Origin: Mesomycoplasma hyopneumoniae J
GTDB taxonomy: Bacteria; Bacillota_I; Bacilli_A; Mycoplasmatales; Metamycoplasmataceae
Assembly: GCF_000008205.1 (NCBI RefSeq)
Contig: NC_007295.1
Span: 1 to 64,000 of the forward strand
DNA: 64,000 nt
Reading direction: 5' to 3'
Numbering within the stretch: the first letter of the stretch is position 1; each line of letters opens with the position of its first letter. The position numbers and the translations under genes are program-made. Below the pieces are notes generated by a model. The model searched no databases and was not told the origin of the DNA. It saw only the letters and a program-made list of their open reading frames with translations. This document shows, one piece after another, positions 9,193 through 17,803 of this stretch.

Positions 9193-11214
9193 ATGGCTAA
9201 AATCAGTTTTTTTGCACTTGGTGGGCAAGACGAAAATGGGAAAAATTGTTATATTTTAGAGATTGACGATAATATTTTCATAATTAATTCAGGGGCAAAA
9301 ATACCACTGGATAGTTCAGTTGGTGTCGATACAATTATTGCAGATTTTACCTATCTTGAGGAAAATCAACATAAAATCAGGGGTGTTTTCATCACTGATG
9401 CTAAAAATGAATCATTTTCTGCCTTGCCGTGGTTGATAATGAAATTGAAAAAAATCAAGATTTATAGCTCTTTTTTCACAAAAGCACTAATTATTGAACG
9501 AATCCATAAATACAGACTGTCTGAATCTGCTTTTGAAGTAATTCCTATAACTTCTGAGCTAAAAATCAATGAAAAGATATCAGTTTCTCCTTTTCCAGTT
9601 GCGGGTTCTATGCCCGGAACAATTGGTTTTTGCTTTCACACAGAGGATGGCGGAATCGTTTTTATGGCTAATTATGTCGTTGGGAATTTAGGTGTTTATG
9701 GGGAGACAAATTTTGAATTGATCAAAAAAATTAGTCAAAATCCAAAAGGCATTTTGATGTTTATTTCTGATTCAGGTAAGTCAAACTTACCTGGAAAAGC
9801 AATAAATAAACTTTTTGCAAAAAATTTTTTAGAAAATTTTTTCTTAAAAGCCGATAAAAACTCGCGAATTGTGGTCTCAGCTTACGATGAAGAAATGGTT
9901 TCAATACAAGAAATTATTGATCTTTCGATAAAATTTAACCGCCAAATTACCGCTTATGGTAAAAAATATGATAAATTATACGATATGATCTACAAGTTAG
10001 ATAAGCTAACAACTAATAAATTAAAGAAATTACCGACATTTTTTGACTATAAATATGCAAATAAACAGAAAAATTCGGTGATTTTGATTACTTCAAGTCC
10101 CGAAAGAATTTGTTATCGCTTTAATAGAATTCTTGAAAACGATGATGTTTATTTTAAATTAAAAAAATCTGATTATGTGATAATGTTGACCCCTCCAATC
10201 AACGGAATGGAGCAACTTTATGCAAAAGTTTTAGACCAGATTGCCAAATCAACAACAAGTATTGTTGATATTTCAGAATCAGATTTTGGACTTGCTCGCC
10301 CTTATAAAGAAGACATTTCTGAGATGATTCAGCTTCTAAAACCAAAATATTTTCTTCCAATTCAAGGTTTATATCGCTACTTAATTGTGGCCTCAAATAT
10401 CGCGGTTGCAAATAAAGTCAAACGACAAAACATTATCGTTTTGCAAAATAAAAGGTCTGCTAATTTCATTGATGGTAGTTTATTTTCAAGAAAAAAAATT
10501 TCAAAAGGTGAGGAAGAAATTTATGTTTCTGGTTTTGGGATTGGTGATGTTTGCTTTAGAGTACTAAAAGAAAGAGATGCTCTGTCACGCAATGGTTTGA
10601 TTATTGTTTCTTTTTTATTCGATCCAATCGAAAAAAAAATTTTTTCAACTCCAGAGATTACGACATATGGAATTTTAAGTAGGGAAAATCGGGAAGCTTA
10701 CTATGATATTATTAGAAAAATTATTTTTAATAATTTTTCTAATATAAAAAAAATAAATGATAAAATACTAAAGGAATTGCAACAAAAAAGTCAAAAAAAT
10801 ATAAAGCGAAAACTTTTAAGAATTTTTGACAAGGAACCAAGCGTTTCAGTTCTAATTCATAATATTTATCCAGAGGTAAAAAAAATGAAAAAAATGCTAT
10901 GAAAACAAGCCGAAAACGAATTAAAAACAGGCGTAGTTTACCTTGAATTTGCAGCGGATTGGTGTAATGACTGTAAAATGCAAGAGCCTGTAAATGAAGA
11001 ATTAAGCAAATATTTTAAAGACCGAAGTGATGTAAAATTAATTAAAGTTGATGCGGAAGAATCCAAACTTTTCCGTCAAAAAGGGACAAAATATGAAGTA
11101 CTTTTTGTCCCAACTCATTTTATTTTTAAAGATGGACAAATTCTTTTTAAGCAGTTTAATTATGTTCCAGCCGAAGTTTTAATTGAAAAGATTGAAAAAG
11201 CACTTAATTCATAG
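9193..11214 (+). CDS. Degenerate RNase J-like protein fused in frame to a thioredoxin domain
   Basis: 673 aa as one uninterrupted UGA=Trp frame. Residues 1 to about 565 follow the RNase J fold order, including SDSGKSNLPG and LKPKYFLP. The metal ligands are lost: the HxHxDH box reads DAKNES (residues 69-74), the TGDF aspartate is Asn in MANY, the HxSGH box is missing, and the PVHGEYR histidine is Gln in PIQGLYR. Codons 570-673 encode a thioredoxin with active site WCNDC instead of WCGPC. The only boundary is a TGA (10900), Trp here. An internal AGAGGT (10872) and ATG (10885) could also yield a separate 109-aa thioredoxin. A non-catalytic RNase J partner is inference. Confidence 0.8.
10885..11214 (+). 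other. trxA: Possible internally initiated thioredoxin within the fusion
   Basis: ATG 10885 lies in the same frame as the upstream RNase J-like sequence and is preceded by AGAGGT at 10872-10877, a good ribosome-binding site 7 nt away. Initiation here would give a 109-aa thioredoxin (MKKMLWKQAENELKTGVVYL...), the normal family length, with the redox motif ADWCNDCK. This is an alternative product of the entry at 9193, not a second locus. Confidence 0.5.
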
Positions 11215-11234
11215 TAAAAATTTTTTAAAAAAAT

Positions 11235-11281
11235 AAAGCAAATTACTAGATAACAAATTTTGCTAATTTGCTTTGTTTTTT
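11235..11281 (+). terminator. Terminator before hrcA
   Basis: AAAGCAAATTA (11235-11245) pairs with TAATTTGCTTT (11264-11274), followed by GTTTTTTG. It ends the RNase J-thioredoxin transcript and abuts the hrcA promoter. Confidence 0.7.
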
Positions 11282-11283
11282 GT

Positions 11284-11289
11284 TATAAT
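11284..11289 (+). promoter_or_regulatory. hrcA -10 element, near-leaderless
   Basis: TATAAT ends 9 nt before the hrcA ATG. With start of transcription about 7 nt downstream of a -10 box, the mRNA would begin almost at the AUG. No Shine-Dalgarno sequence precedes it. Confidence 0.6.
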
Positions 11290-11298
11290 TTACCAAAG

Positions 11299-12306
11299 AT
11301 GCCAAAATTAGACTCAAAAAAAGAAAAATATCTTAAACAAATAGTCGAAAATTTCATAAAAACCGGTGAATCTATCGGTTCTCTTAACTTAAAACAAAGT
11401 TATGGTATCAAAAAATCACCTTCATATCTTCGGGCAATTATGAATCAACTTGAAAAGGAAGGATTCTTAGAAAAATCTCATAGTTCAAGTGGCAGAATCC
11501 CGACTTTACAAGGTTTTCAATATTATGCGGAATTTTTATCTTTTGACGAAAATGAAAATTTAGCAAACAAATTAAAAGATTTATTCGCCCGTCGTCGCAT
11601 AAATATTGAAAACACAATTTCTGAAGCCGTTAAATTAATTTCTGAATCGGTTGGTACTACCCTAATTGCAACAACAAATAACGAAAATGAACGATTAATG
11701 TCAATAAATTTAACGCAAATTTCCCAAAATGAAGGAATTATTGTTGTTGTTAGTTCCAGTGGTAATGTGGAAAATAAAAAAATAACTTTTTCTGAACAGA
11801 TTCCAAGACAAGATGTTAAAATTGCTATTAGACTTTTCCAGGAAAGATTAATAAATACACCTTTGCTTGAAATTTCTTCAAAATTAGCTATTTTAAAACA
11901 GGAATTAGAGAAACAAATTAAACACAGCGATGAACTTTTGCATCATTTTATGGAAAAAATTTTTAATTTTCAAGTCCAAAATAAGTCTAATATCTACAAT
12001 AAAAATTCGCTGATTTTGGACAAGGAGATTTCGCGGGCCAAACTTGTTGATTTACTTTATATAATTGAAAAAAAATCAATTTGAGAAATGCTTGAAGATC
12101 GAACAACAAAAGACGATGATACCCTAAAAATCAGTATAAAGTCCCCAGAAGTTTCATTTATTTCGAAAAAATTTGAAAAATTTTTACCAATTAAGGAAAT
12201 CAGTATGGTTGGAGCAGCTAAAAAAATTAATTATTCGGCCGCTCGAACAGGTATAAAACTTTTGGAAGATTTTTTATCAAACAAAAGCAAGATTAGAAAG
12301 GGATAA
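11299..12306 (+). CDS. hrcA: Heat-inducible transcription repressor HrcA
   Basis: 335 aa. HrcA represses chaperone genes by binding CIRCE operators and needs GroEL or similar for folding. The N-terminal winged helix is recognisable (LKQIVENFIKTGESIGS...SPSYLRAIMNQLEKEGFLEKSHSSSGRIPT), as is the C-terminal KINYSAARTGIKLLEDFL. A TGA=Trp at 12082 lies within. No CIRCE palindrome is seen upstream of hrcA here, so autoregulation through CIRCE is not supported. The gene is followed 2 nt later by grpE, as in many Firmicutes. Confidence 0.92.
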
Positions 12307-12308
12307 AA

Positions 12309-13055
12309 ATGGTATTTGGTGATAAAAAATTACAAGAATTTGAAAATAATTTGCAAAATTTGTCTTCTGATAATGATTTAGAAGACAAAAAAGTTATAAA
12401 TCCTGATGAAAAACAAGGGCTCGAAATAGATAAAGAAGTAGAAAAAACTGAGAAAACTGAGAAAAAAACTCGTAGATTTTTGAAAAAAGAAGCAAAATTA
12501 AAAGACCTTGAAAATCAAATTCAAAATTTAACCACTAGAAATATAACTCTCGAAATCGAAGCAATTAAGTTAAAAGATAAGATCAAAAAGTTAGAGGAAG
12601 ATTTTAAATCTCAGGTTAAAACTTTTGAAGAAAAAGCAACACAAAAAGTCAAAGAATTAAAACTTGATTTACAAAAAAAGCTCGAAAATGAGCAGGATTT
12701 ACTTAAAAAATACAGTTTACAACCATTTTTTGAGGATTTTAGCTCGCCTTTTTTAAACCTAAAAAAAGCTATTTCTTATGGTTTAATCTCTCAAAATCCC
12801 GAAATTTCCGCGTATGTAAAAGGTTTTGAAATGCTTGTAAATCAAATTGAAAATGTAATGGAAAATTTCGGTTTAGTCAAAATATATCCTAAAATAGGTG
12901 ATTTTTTTGACTCATCAGTCCACGAAATTTATGAAATAAAAACAGGGGAAAATGATAAAATCATTGAAGTTGTTTCAGAAGGTTATAAATTACACGACCG
13001 AATTGTGAAAACAGCGCTTGTTGTAGTTGGAAAACCTAATGAAGAAAAAAATTAG
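12309..13055 (+). CDS. grpE: Co-chaperone GrpE
   Basis: 248 aa. GrpE is the nucleotide-exchange factor for DnaK. A long charged, Lys/Glu-rich N-terminal half is predicted coiled coil (about residues 45-135). The beta domain follows: PFFEDFSSPFLNLKKA and KIGDFFDSSVHEIYE, with a C-terminal EGYKLHDRIVKTALVVVG that matches the family GY.L.DRVLRPA.V.V. It lies directly after hrcA and overlaps argS by 17 nt. The N-terminal tail is longer than in most bacteria. Confidence 0.92.
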   Translation: MVFGDKKLQEFENNLQNLSSDNDLEDKKVINPDEKQGLEIDKEVEKTEKTEKKTRRFLKKEAKLKDLENQIQNLTTRNITLEIEAIKLKDKIKKLEEDFKSQVKTFEEKATQKVKELKLDLQKKLENEQDLLKKYSLQPFFEDFSSPFLNLKKAISYGLISQNPEISAYVKGFEMLVNQIENVMENFGLVKIYPKIGDFFDSSVHEIYEIKTGENDKIIEVVSEGYKLHDRIVKTALVVVGKPNEEKN

Positions 13056-14643
13056 CCAGGCAATAATTAAATTTTTTAAAAATGAAAATTTAATTATTGA
13101 TGAAAGTAAACTAATTATTGAAAAGTCAAAAAATTTTGGTGATTATAGCTCTAATGTTGCGCTAATTTTTGCTAAACAGAACAAAATTGACTCCCTAAAA
13201 TTAGCACAAACGATTAAAAATCAACTACTTTCAGAAAATTTAAATTTAGAAAAAATAGAAATCGCTCCCCCCGGCTTTATTAATTTTTTTATTTCCAAAA
13301 ATGAATATGCAAATATAGTTTCAGAAATTATTCAAAAAGGTGAAAATTTTGGCCGTTATTCCTTACAAAAAAAAATAAACCTTGAATTTGTTTCGGCAAA
13401 CCCGACAGGTTTTTTACATCTTGGTCATCTTCGAGGCGCAGTTATTGGTGATATTTTAGCGAATATCCTTGAATTTAGCGGAAATTTTGTTTTTCGAGAG
13501 TATTATATTAATGACTTTGGTAGTCAAATTGATCGCTTGGTGGGCTCAGTTTTTTCCCGATATCAACAGATTTTTAAAAAATTCGCTCTTCCTGAAGAAG
13601 CTTATCTTGGCGAGGATATAATTTGGTGCGCGCAGAAATTTTTTCAAATTTATGCAAATAAATTTGAAAATTCATCACTTGACGATTTAGAAACTTATAA
13701 AATTTTCCGTGAAAAATCTATTGAGATTTTTCTTGACGAAATTAAAGCTGATTTGGCAAATTTATCTATAAAATTCGATGTTTTTAGCTCAGAAAGCGAA
13801 CTTTTTAGGACTGAGAAAGTTCAAAAAAATTTAGCAAATTTACCTTTTGTTTATAAAAAAGAAGAGGCAATTTGGCTTAAAACTTCCAAATTTGGTGATC
13901 AAAAAGACCGTGTTTTAGTTAAAAAAAACGGAGAATTTACTTATTTTTCAAGTGATATTGCATACCATTTTGAAAAAATTAATAGTAATTTTAAGCCGGA
14001 TTTTTTGATAAATATTTGGGGGGCAGACCACATTGGTTATGTTGATAGAATGAAAGCGGCCCTAAAAACTGTTAATTTAAATCAAAAATTAGATATTTTA
14101 CTATATCAATTAGTAAAATTATTCAAAAATGGCCAAGAATTTAAGATGTCCAAACGAATGGGGAAAACTTTTACGATTAAGGATTTACTTGAACTTGTTG
14201 ATCAAGATGCAATCCGTTATTTTATTAGTGAAAGAAGTTATAACTCACTTGTCGAATTTGATATCGGTCTAGCGGCTAAAATAAGCCTGCAAAATCCGTT
14301 GTTTTTAATTCAATATGCCCATGCAAGGGCCTCGAAATTGTTGGCAAATTCGACAATAGTTCCAGAAAAAATATTAAAATTTGAAGCTGAAAACGAGACT
14401 ATTTTGATTTCAAAATTAAAACAATTTGAAGAAATTGTTTTAAAAATTACAAAAAATTATAAAATTAACCTCTTAAACAAATATTTGCTTGAATTAGCTA
14501 ATCTTTTTAACTCATTTTATTCTAATTCAAAAATAATTGGTAATCAAAATCAAAATAGTCTCTTATCCCTGACAAAAGCAGTTCAAATAGTACTAAAAAA
14601 TGGACTAAAATTACTTGGGATTAAAGCCAAAGAAAGGATATAA
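13039..14643 (+). CDS. argS: Arginyl-tRNA synthetase
   Basis: 534 aa class Ia synthetase that charges tRNA-Arg. The HIGH-type motif is in ANPTGFLHLGHLRGA (about residue 125), the signature EYYINDFGSQIDRL follows, and the KMSKS-like loop reads FKMSKRMGKTF. The C-terminal anticodon-binding region has the family QYAHARASKL. Start ATG 13039 lies inside grpE (17-nt overlap); the TTG at 13027 is less likely. No in-frame TGA occurs. Confidence 0.94.
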   Translation: MKKKISQAIIKFFKNENLIIDESKLIIEKSKNFGDYSSNVALIFAKQNKIDSLKLAQTIKNQLLSENLNLEKIEIAPPGFINFFISKNEYANIVSEIIQKGENFGRYSLQKKINLEFVSANPTGFLHLGHLRGAVIGDILANILEFSGNFVFREYYINDFGSQIDRLVGSVFSRYQQIFKKFALPEEAYLGEDIIWCAQKFFQIYANKFENSSLDDLETYKIFREKSIEIFLDEIKADLANLSIKFDVFSSESELFRTEKVQKNLANLPFVYKKEEAIWLKTSKFGDQKDRVLVKKNGEFTYFSSDIAYHFEKINSNFKPDFLINIWGADHIGYVDRMKAALKTVNLNQKLDILLYQLVKLFKNGQEFKMSKRMGKTFTIKDLLELVDQDAIRYFISERSYNSLVEFDIGLAAKISLQNPLFLIQYAHARASKLLANSTIVPEKILKFEAENETILISKLKQFEEIVLKITKNYKINLLNKYLLELANLFNSFYSNSKIIGNQNQNSLLSLTKAVQIVLKNGLKLLGIKAKERI

Positions 14644-14647
14644 AAAC

Positions 14648-14893
14648 GTGAAAACAATCATTTCGATTGCAATTGATTTTCTAAAAAATCGTGAATCCGC
14701 TCATTTTAGCGACATTTTTTTAGAAGTTCAAACTTCTTTGATGTCAAAATGAGAAAATCAACTACCTAATTTATCAACAGATAAAATTTTAACACTAAAA
14801 CGGGGCGAATTATACAAATTACTATCAATTGATGGTAATTTTGTCCCACTCGGCGATAATTATTGAACACTTAGATCAGATCTTAACGCTTAG
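14648..14893 (+). CDS. rpoE: RNA polymerase delta subunit, short form
   Basis: 81 aa, starting at GTG 14648, 4 nt after argS. It contains only the HARE-HTH domain: HFSDIFLEVQTSLMSKWENQ, then LYKLLSIDGNFVPLGDNYWTLR, matching the Firmicute delta block DGRFI.LGDN.WGLR. The acidic C-terminal tail that recycles polymerase in Bacillus is missing: translation ends 6 residues after the domain. Two TGA=Trp codons lie inside. The stop is followed at once by a T19 run. Confidence 0.78.
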
Positions 14894-14949
14894 TTTTTTT
14901 TTTTTTTTTTTTAAAAGGTTTCGACTGCAAAAAAAAAAAAAAAAAAAAA
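14894..14949 (+). repeat. T19 ... A21 homopolymer inverted repeat between rpoE and fba
   Basis: Nineteen T residues (14894-14912), then a 16-nt spacer, then twenty-one A residues (14929-14949). The RNA could form a 19-bp A:U stem. It could be the rpoE terminator and also sits just 5 nt before the fba ribosome site (GAAAGGG). Such runs are length-variable in mycoplasmas. Confidence 0.7.
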
Positions 14950-14965
14950 GTATCGAAAGGGAAAA

Positions 14966-15829
14966 ATGCAACTAGTAAATACTAAAGAAATGTTGGAAAA
15001 AGCACTGAAAAATAACTACGCAATTCCACATATTAACATTAACAATCTCGAATGAACAAAAGCGGCACTTTTAGCGGCCCAAGCAAAAAAATCACCTTTA
15101 ATTATTGGCACTTCCGAGAGAGTACTGACATATATGGGCGGACTCAAAACTATTTATAATTTAGTAACAAATTTAATTGACTATTTTAAAATAACAGTCC
15201 CAGTCGCTCTCCATTTGGATCATGGAACTTATCTCACCTGCAAAGAAGCACTAAAAAACGGCTATACCTCAGTGATGTATGATGGTTCTAAAGAAAAATT
15301 TGAACTAAATTTGGAAAGGACAGAGGAAATTGTTAGGCTAGCAAACAAAGTAAATGCAACCGTTGAAGCTGAAGTTGGCCAAATTGGGGGTGAGGAAGAT
15401 GGTGTAATTGGTAATGGAGAAATTGCTGATCCGGAAAATGCAAAAAAAATAACAGAAACTGGAATTACATGTCTGGCAGCTGGCATTGGTAATATTCACG
15501 GTATTTATCCCCCAGATTGAAAGTCCCTGAATTTTGAGATTTTAGAAAAAATCTCAAAAGTAACAAAGATTCCGCTGGTTTTACACGGAGGGAGCGGAAT
15601 ACCAAAAGACCAAATCCAGAAGGCAATAAAACTTGGGATTGCAAAAATTAATGTAAATACGGAATTACAACAGGCAAATGCGGCCGCAATTTCCGAATTT
15701 GTTCTTTCAGGAAAAGTAAAACAAGGTAAAAATTTTGATCCTCGAAAATTATTAGCACCCGGAACTGATGCCATTCAGCTTCTTATTGAAGAAAAAATCA
15801 CAGAATTTGGTTCTGCAAATCAAGCATAA
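14966..15829 (+). CDS. fba: Class II fructose-1,6-bisphosphate aldolase
   Basis: 287 aa zinc-dependent aldolase cleaving fructose-1,6-bisphosphate to DHAP and glyceraldehyde-3-phosphate. Zinc and substrate motifs: HLDHGT (about residue 81), EAEVGQIGGEEDG, GNIHGIY, and VLHGGSGIP; the C-terminal phosphate site is INVNTELQQA. Start ATG 14966 follows GAAAGGG. TGA=Trp codons are at 15053 and 15518. An 18-22 nt A-run upstream may tune expression. The glycolytic partner gapA lies at 38.5 kb. Confidence 0.95.
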
Positions 15830-15835
15830 GTTTTA

Positions 15836-16681
15836 ATGATTAAGTTTGTCGCAACAAAAAATCAAAGCGGCCAAAAATTAATTCAGTTAATTAAGAAAAT
15901 ACTTTTGAAGTCGAATTATAACGAAATTCAAAAGTATTTTCGTACTAAAAAAATAAAAGTTAATAATACTTTCCAGGAAAAGAATTATATCATAAAAGAA
16001 AAGGATATAATTTTAATTTTTTCTCAAGAAAAACTAAAAACTTTTTCAAAAAAAGTGCCTGAATTTAAGTTAAATTTGAAAATTATTTATCAAGATGAAA
16101 ATATTTTACTAGTTGACAAACCTCAAAACTTACAAGTTCATGGTGGTAGATTTAACCTGGATTTAGCAGTCTGAAATTATCTAAAAATTCCAGAAAATCA
16201 AGTTTTTAAACCTTCTCATATTGGCAGACTTGATAAGAAAACTTCCGGGATTATTTTATACGGGCTGAACTATCAAAGTGTGGTCGAACTTAATCAGAAG
16301 CAAAAATTTTTTGAAAAAATTTATACTTTTAAATCAGATATAAATTTAAAAAACACTATAAAAACAGATGTTTTTATTAGAAAAAACAACTTTCAACAAA
16401 AAATGGAAGTTACTTTAAAATCACCAAACTCATTTTTTGCATCTACAACTTTTTATTCTAAAAATCAAAAAAAATTTGCCATTTTACATACTGGGAAAAA
16501 ACATCAAATTCGAGTTAGCTTATCACATTTAGGATTTCCAATTTTTGGTGATGAAAAATATGGTGGGACTAGGGATAAAATACTTTATTTACATAGTTTT
16601 TCACTAAAATTTTCTGGATTAGGAGGCTTTTTATCATACTTAAATAACAGGAAATTTATTTCAAAACCAAGTTGATGGTAG
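15836..16681 (+). CDS. RluA-family rRNA pseudouridine synthase
   Basis: 281 aa. An S4-like N-terminal domain (about residues 1-70) precedes the RluA catalytic domain: IYQDENILLVDKP, then the motif IGRLDKKTSGIILYG with the catalytic Asp, and C-terminal HTGKKHQIRVSLSHLGFPIFGDEKYGG. This is the RluC/RluD layout, which modifies 23S rRNA; the exact target uridines cannot be told from sequence. It starts 6 nt after fba. The last codons include a TGA=Trp followed by TGG and TAG. Confidence 0.88.
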
Positions 16682-17216
16682 GGGCAATTTTCACCATTTT
16701 ATTATTCTTATTATCTAAATAAAGGCTAAAATTAACACTAGCTTATACAAGGTGTTAAGTAAAAATTCATTATTTTTATTTGAATAAACGCTAATTTCTT
16801 TATTGCCTAATTGGTTATTAATTTTATATTTTAGTGATATTAATTTGAAAAAGTTAATAAATTTGAAATTCTTATTGATTTCAACTGTTTCAGTATTTCA
16901 ATTTGTGGAAATTTTTGAAATAAATACTATGTTCTGTTTGTTGATATTCTTAAAATTTTCGAAAAAATAATTGATATCTGCCAAGTAAATTTCATTACTT
17001 GATATTATTTTTTCGTTTTTATTTAAGGAATTTATTTTTTCAAAAAAAAAAAAAAAAAAGTATAAAGAAATAAACATAGAAAAAGGTAAGCATAAAAATT
17101 TTAATTAATTTTTTTTGAAAAAGTATTTTATATATAACCTTATTTTTTATTAAGGAACCAAAAACTTAAATTTCCAATATGTTTGAATTTAAGTTTTTTA
17201 CAAGTCACTAGTAAAC
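16682..17216 (-). pseudogene. Degraded coding remnant of unknown origin
   Basis: No intact gene is seen in these 535 bp. On the minus strand a protein-like frame runs from 17041 to about 16920 (EKINSLNKNEKIISSNEIYL...), meets TAA at 16873-16871, and reopens in the same frame from 16870 to a TAG at 16715 (EFQIINFFKLISLKYK...). The hydrophobic end resembles a membrane segment. An A18 run lies at 17042-17059. It may be a remnant of an ABC permease ectodomain like its neighbours, but similarity is weak. Confidence 0.3.
17042..17059 (-). repeat. A18 homopolymer (T18 on the minus strand)
   Basis: Eighteen A residues. On the minus strand an ATG at 17093-17091 reads MLTFFYVYFFIL and enters the T run as poly-Phe. 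With 18 T the frame closes after a few codons; 17 or 20 T would join it to the remnant frame beginning at 17041. No good ribosome site precedes that ATG. Confidence 0.55.
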
Positions 17217-17790
17217 CTATATAAAATATTATTAGGGCTAAAATTGGAATATAGTTGATCAAATAATTGAAAAACTAGTGTGATTTTCTATGTGTATGTT
17301 AATTTTGCAGAATCCTGATGTGAAAACCTTTTGTAAATTTCAGGAAAATAATTGGAACTATAAAAATGAAATCTGAATTTCCCGAAAAAGCCTGTAAAAT
17401 AGCGATTTTTTGCTTCTAACCGCCAGATAGATCTTTGACTTGTTGATTTAGTTTTTCACCTTGAGTATTAAGAAAATTTGCTCTTTTTTCAAGCAAATTC
17501 TGATTAAATTCTTTTTGAATTAAGCTATTTCCAATTAAAATATTATTTTTAACAGAAAGATTTTCAATTAGGTTAAAATCTTGAAAGACTGCATTAATTA
17601 AAGGGTTTTTCTCTTCATTCGCTTTTATATTTCGTTGCAAAAACAACAATCAAATTAATTAAAACTGATTTTTACCAACCAACTTTTCAACTAGAAATGT
17701 CATCTTATTTGAAATAATTTCTAGGTTAATTTTCTTAAGAATAATTTTATAACTGTTTTTTTGGTTAAATTATTAATTTATATTTTAGAT
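17217..17790 (-). pseudogene. Truncated ABC ATPase-permease pseudogene
   Basis: A broken paralogue of the three ABC genes that follow. Minus-strand reading gives a degraded start (KIILKKINLEIISNKMTFLVEKLVGKNQF), with Walker A destroyed. Then comes a good middle segment (PLINAVFQDFNLIENLSVKNN, through KLNQQVKDLSGG), a TAG stop right after LSGG, and then AFSGNSDF joined directly to IFIVPII, which in intact copies belongs to the last transmembrane region. An internal deletion of roughly 1.5-2 kb is implied. Confidence 0.8.
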
Positions 17791-17803
17791 ATTTTTATAG
17801 TCC

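Noticed and set aside
10978-11214. Thioredoxin as a gene starting after the CxxC motif
   Set aside because: The frame is open upstream through TGA=Trp and the WCNDC active site lies before 10978.
11180-11300. CIRCE operator at hrcA
   Set aside because: The only palindrome (AAAGCAAATTA) does not match TTAGCACTC-N9-GAGTGCTAA and looks like a terminator.
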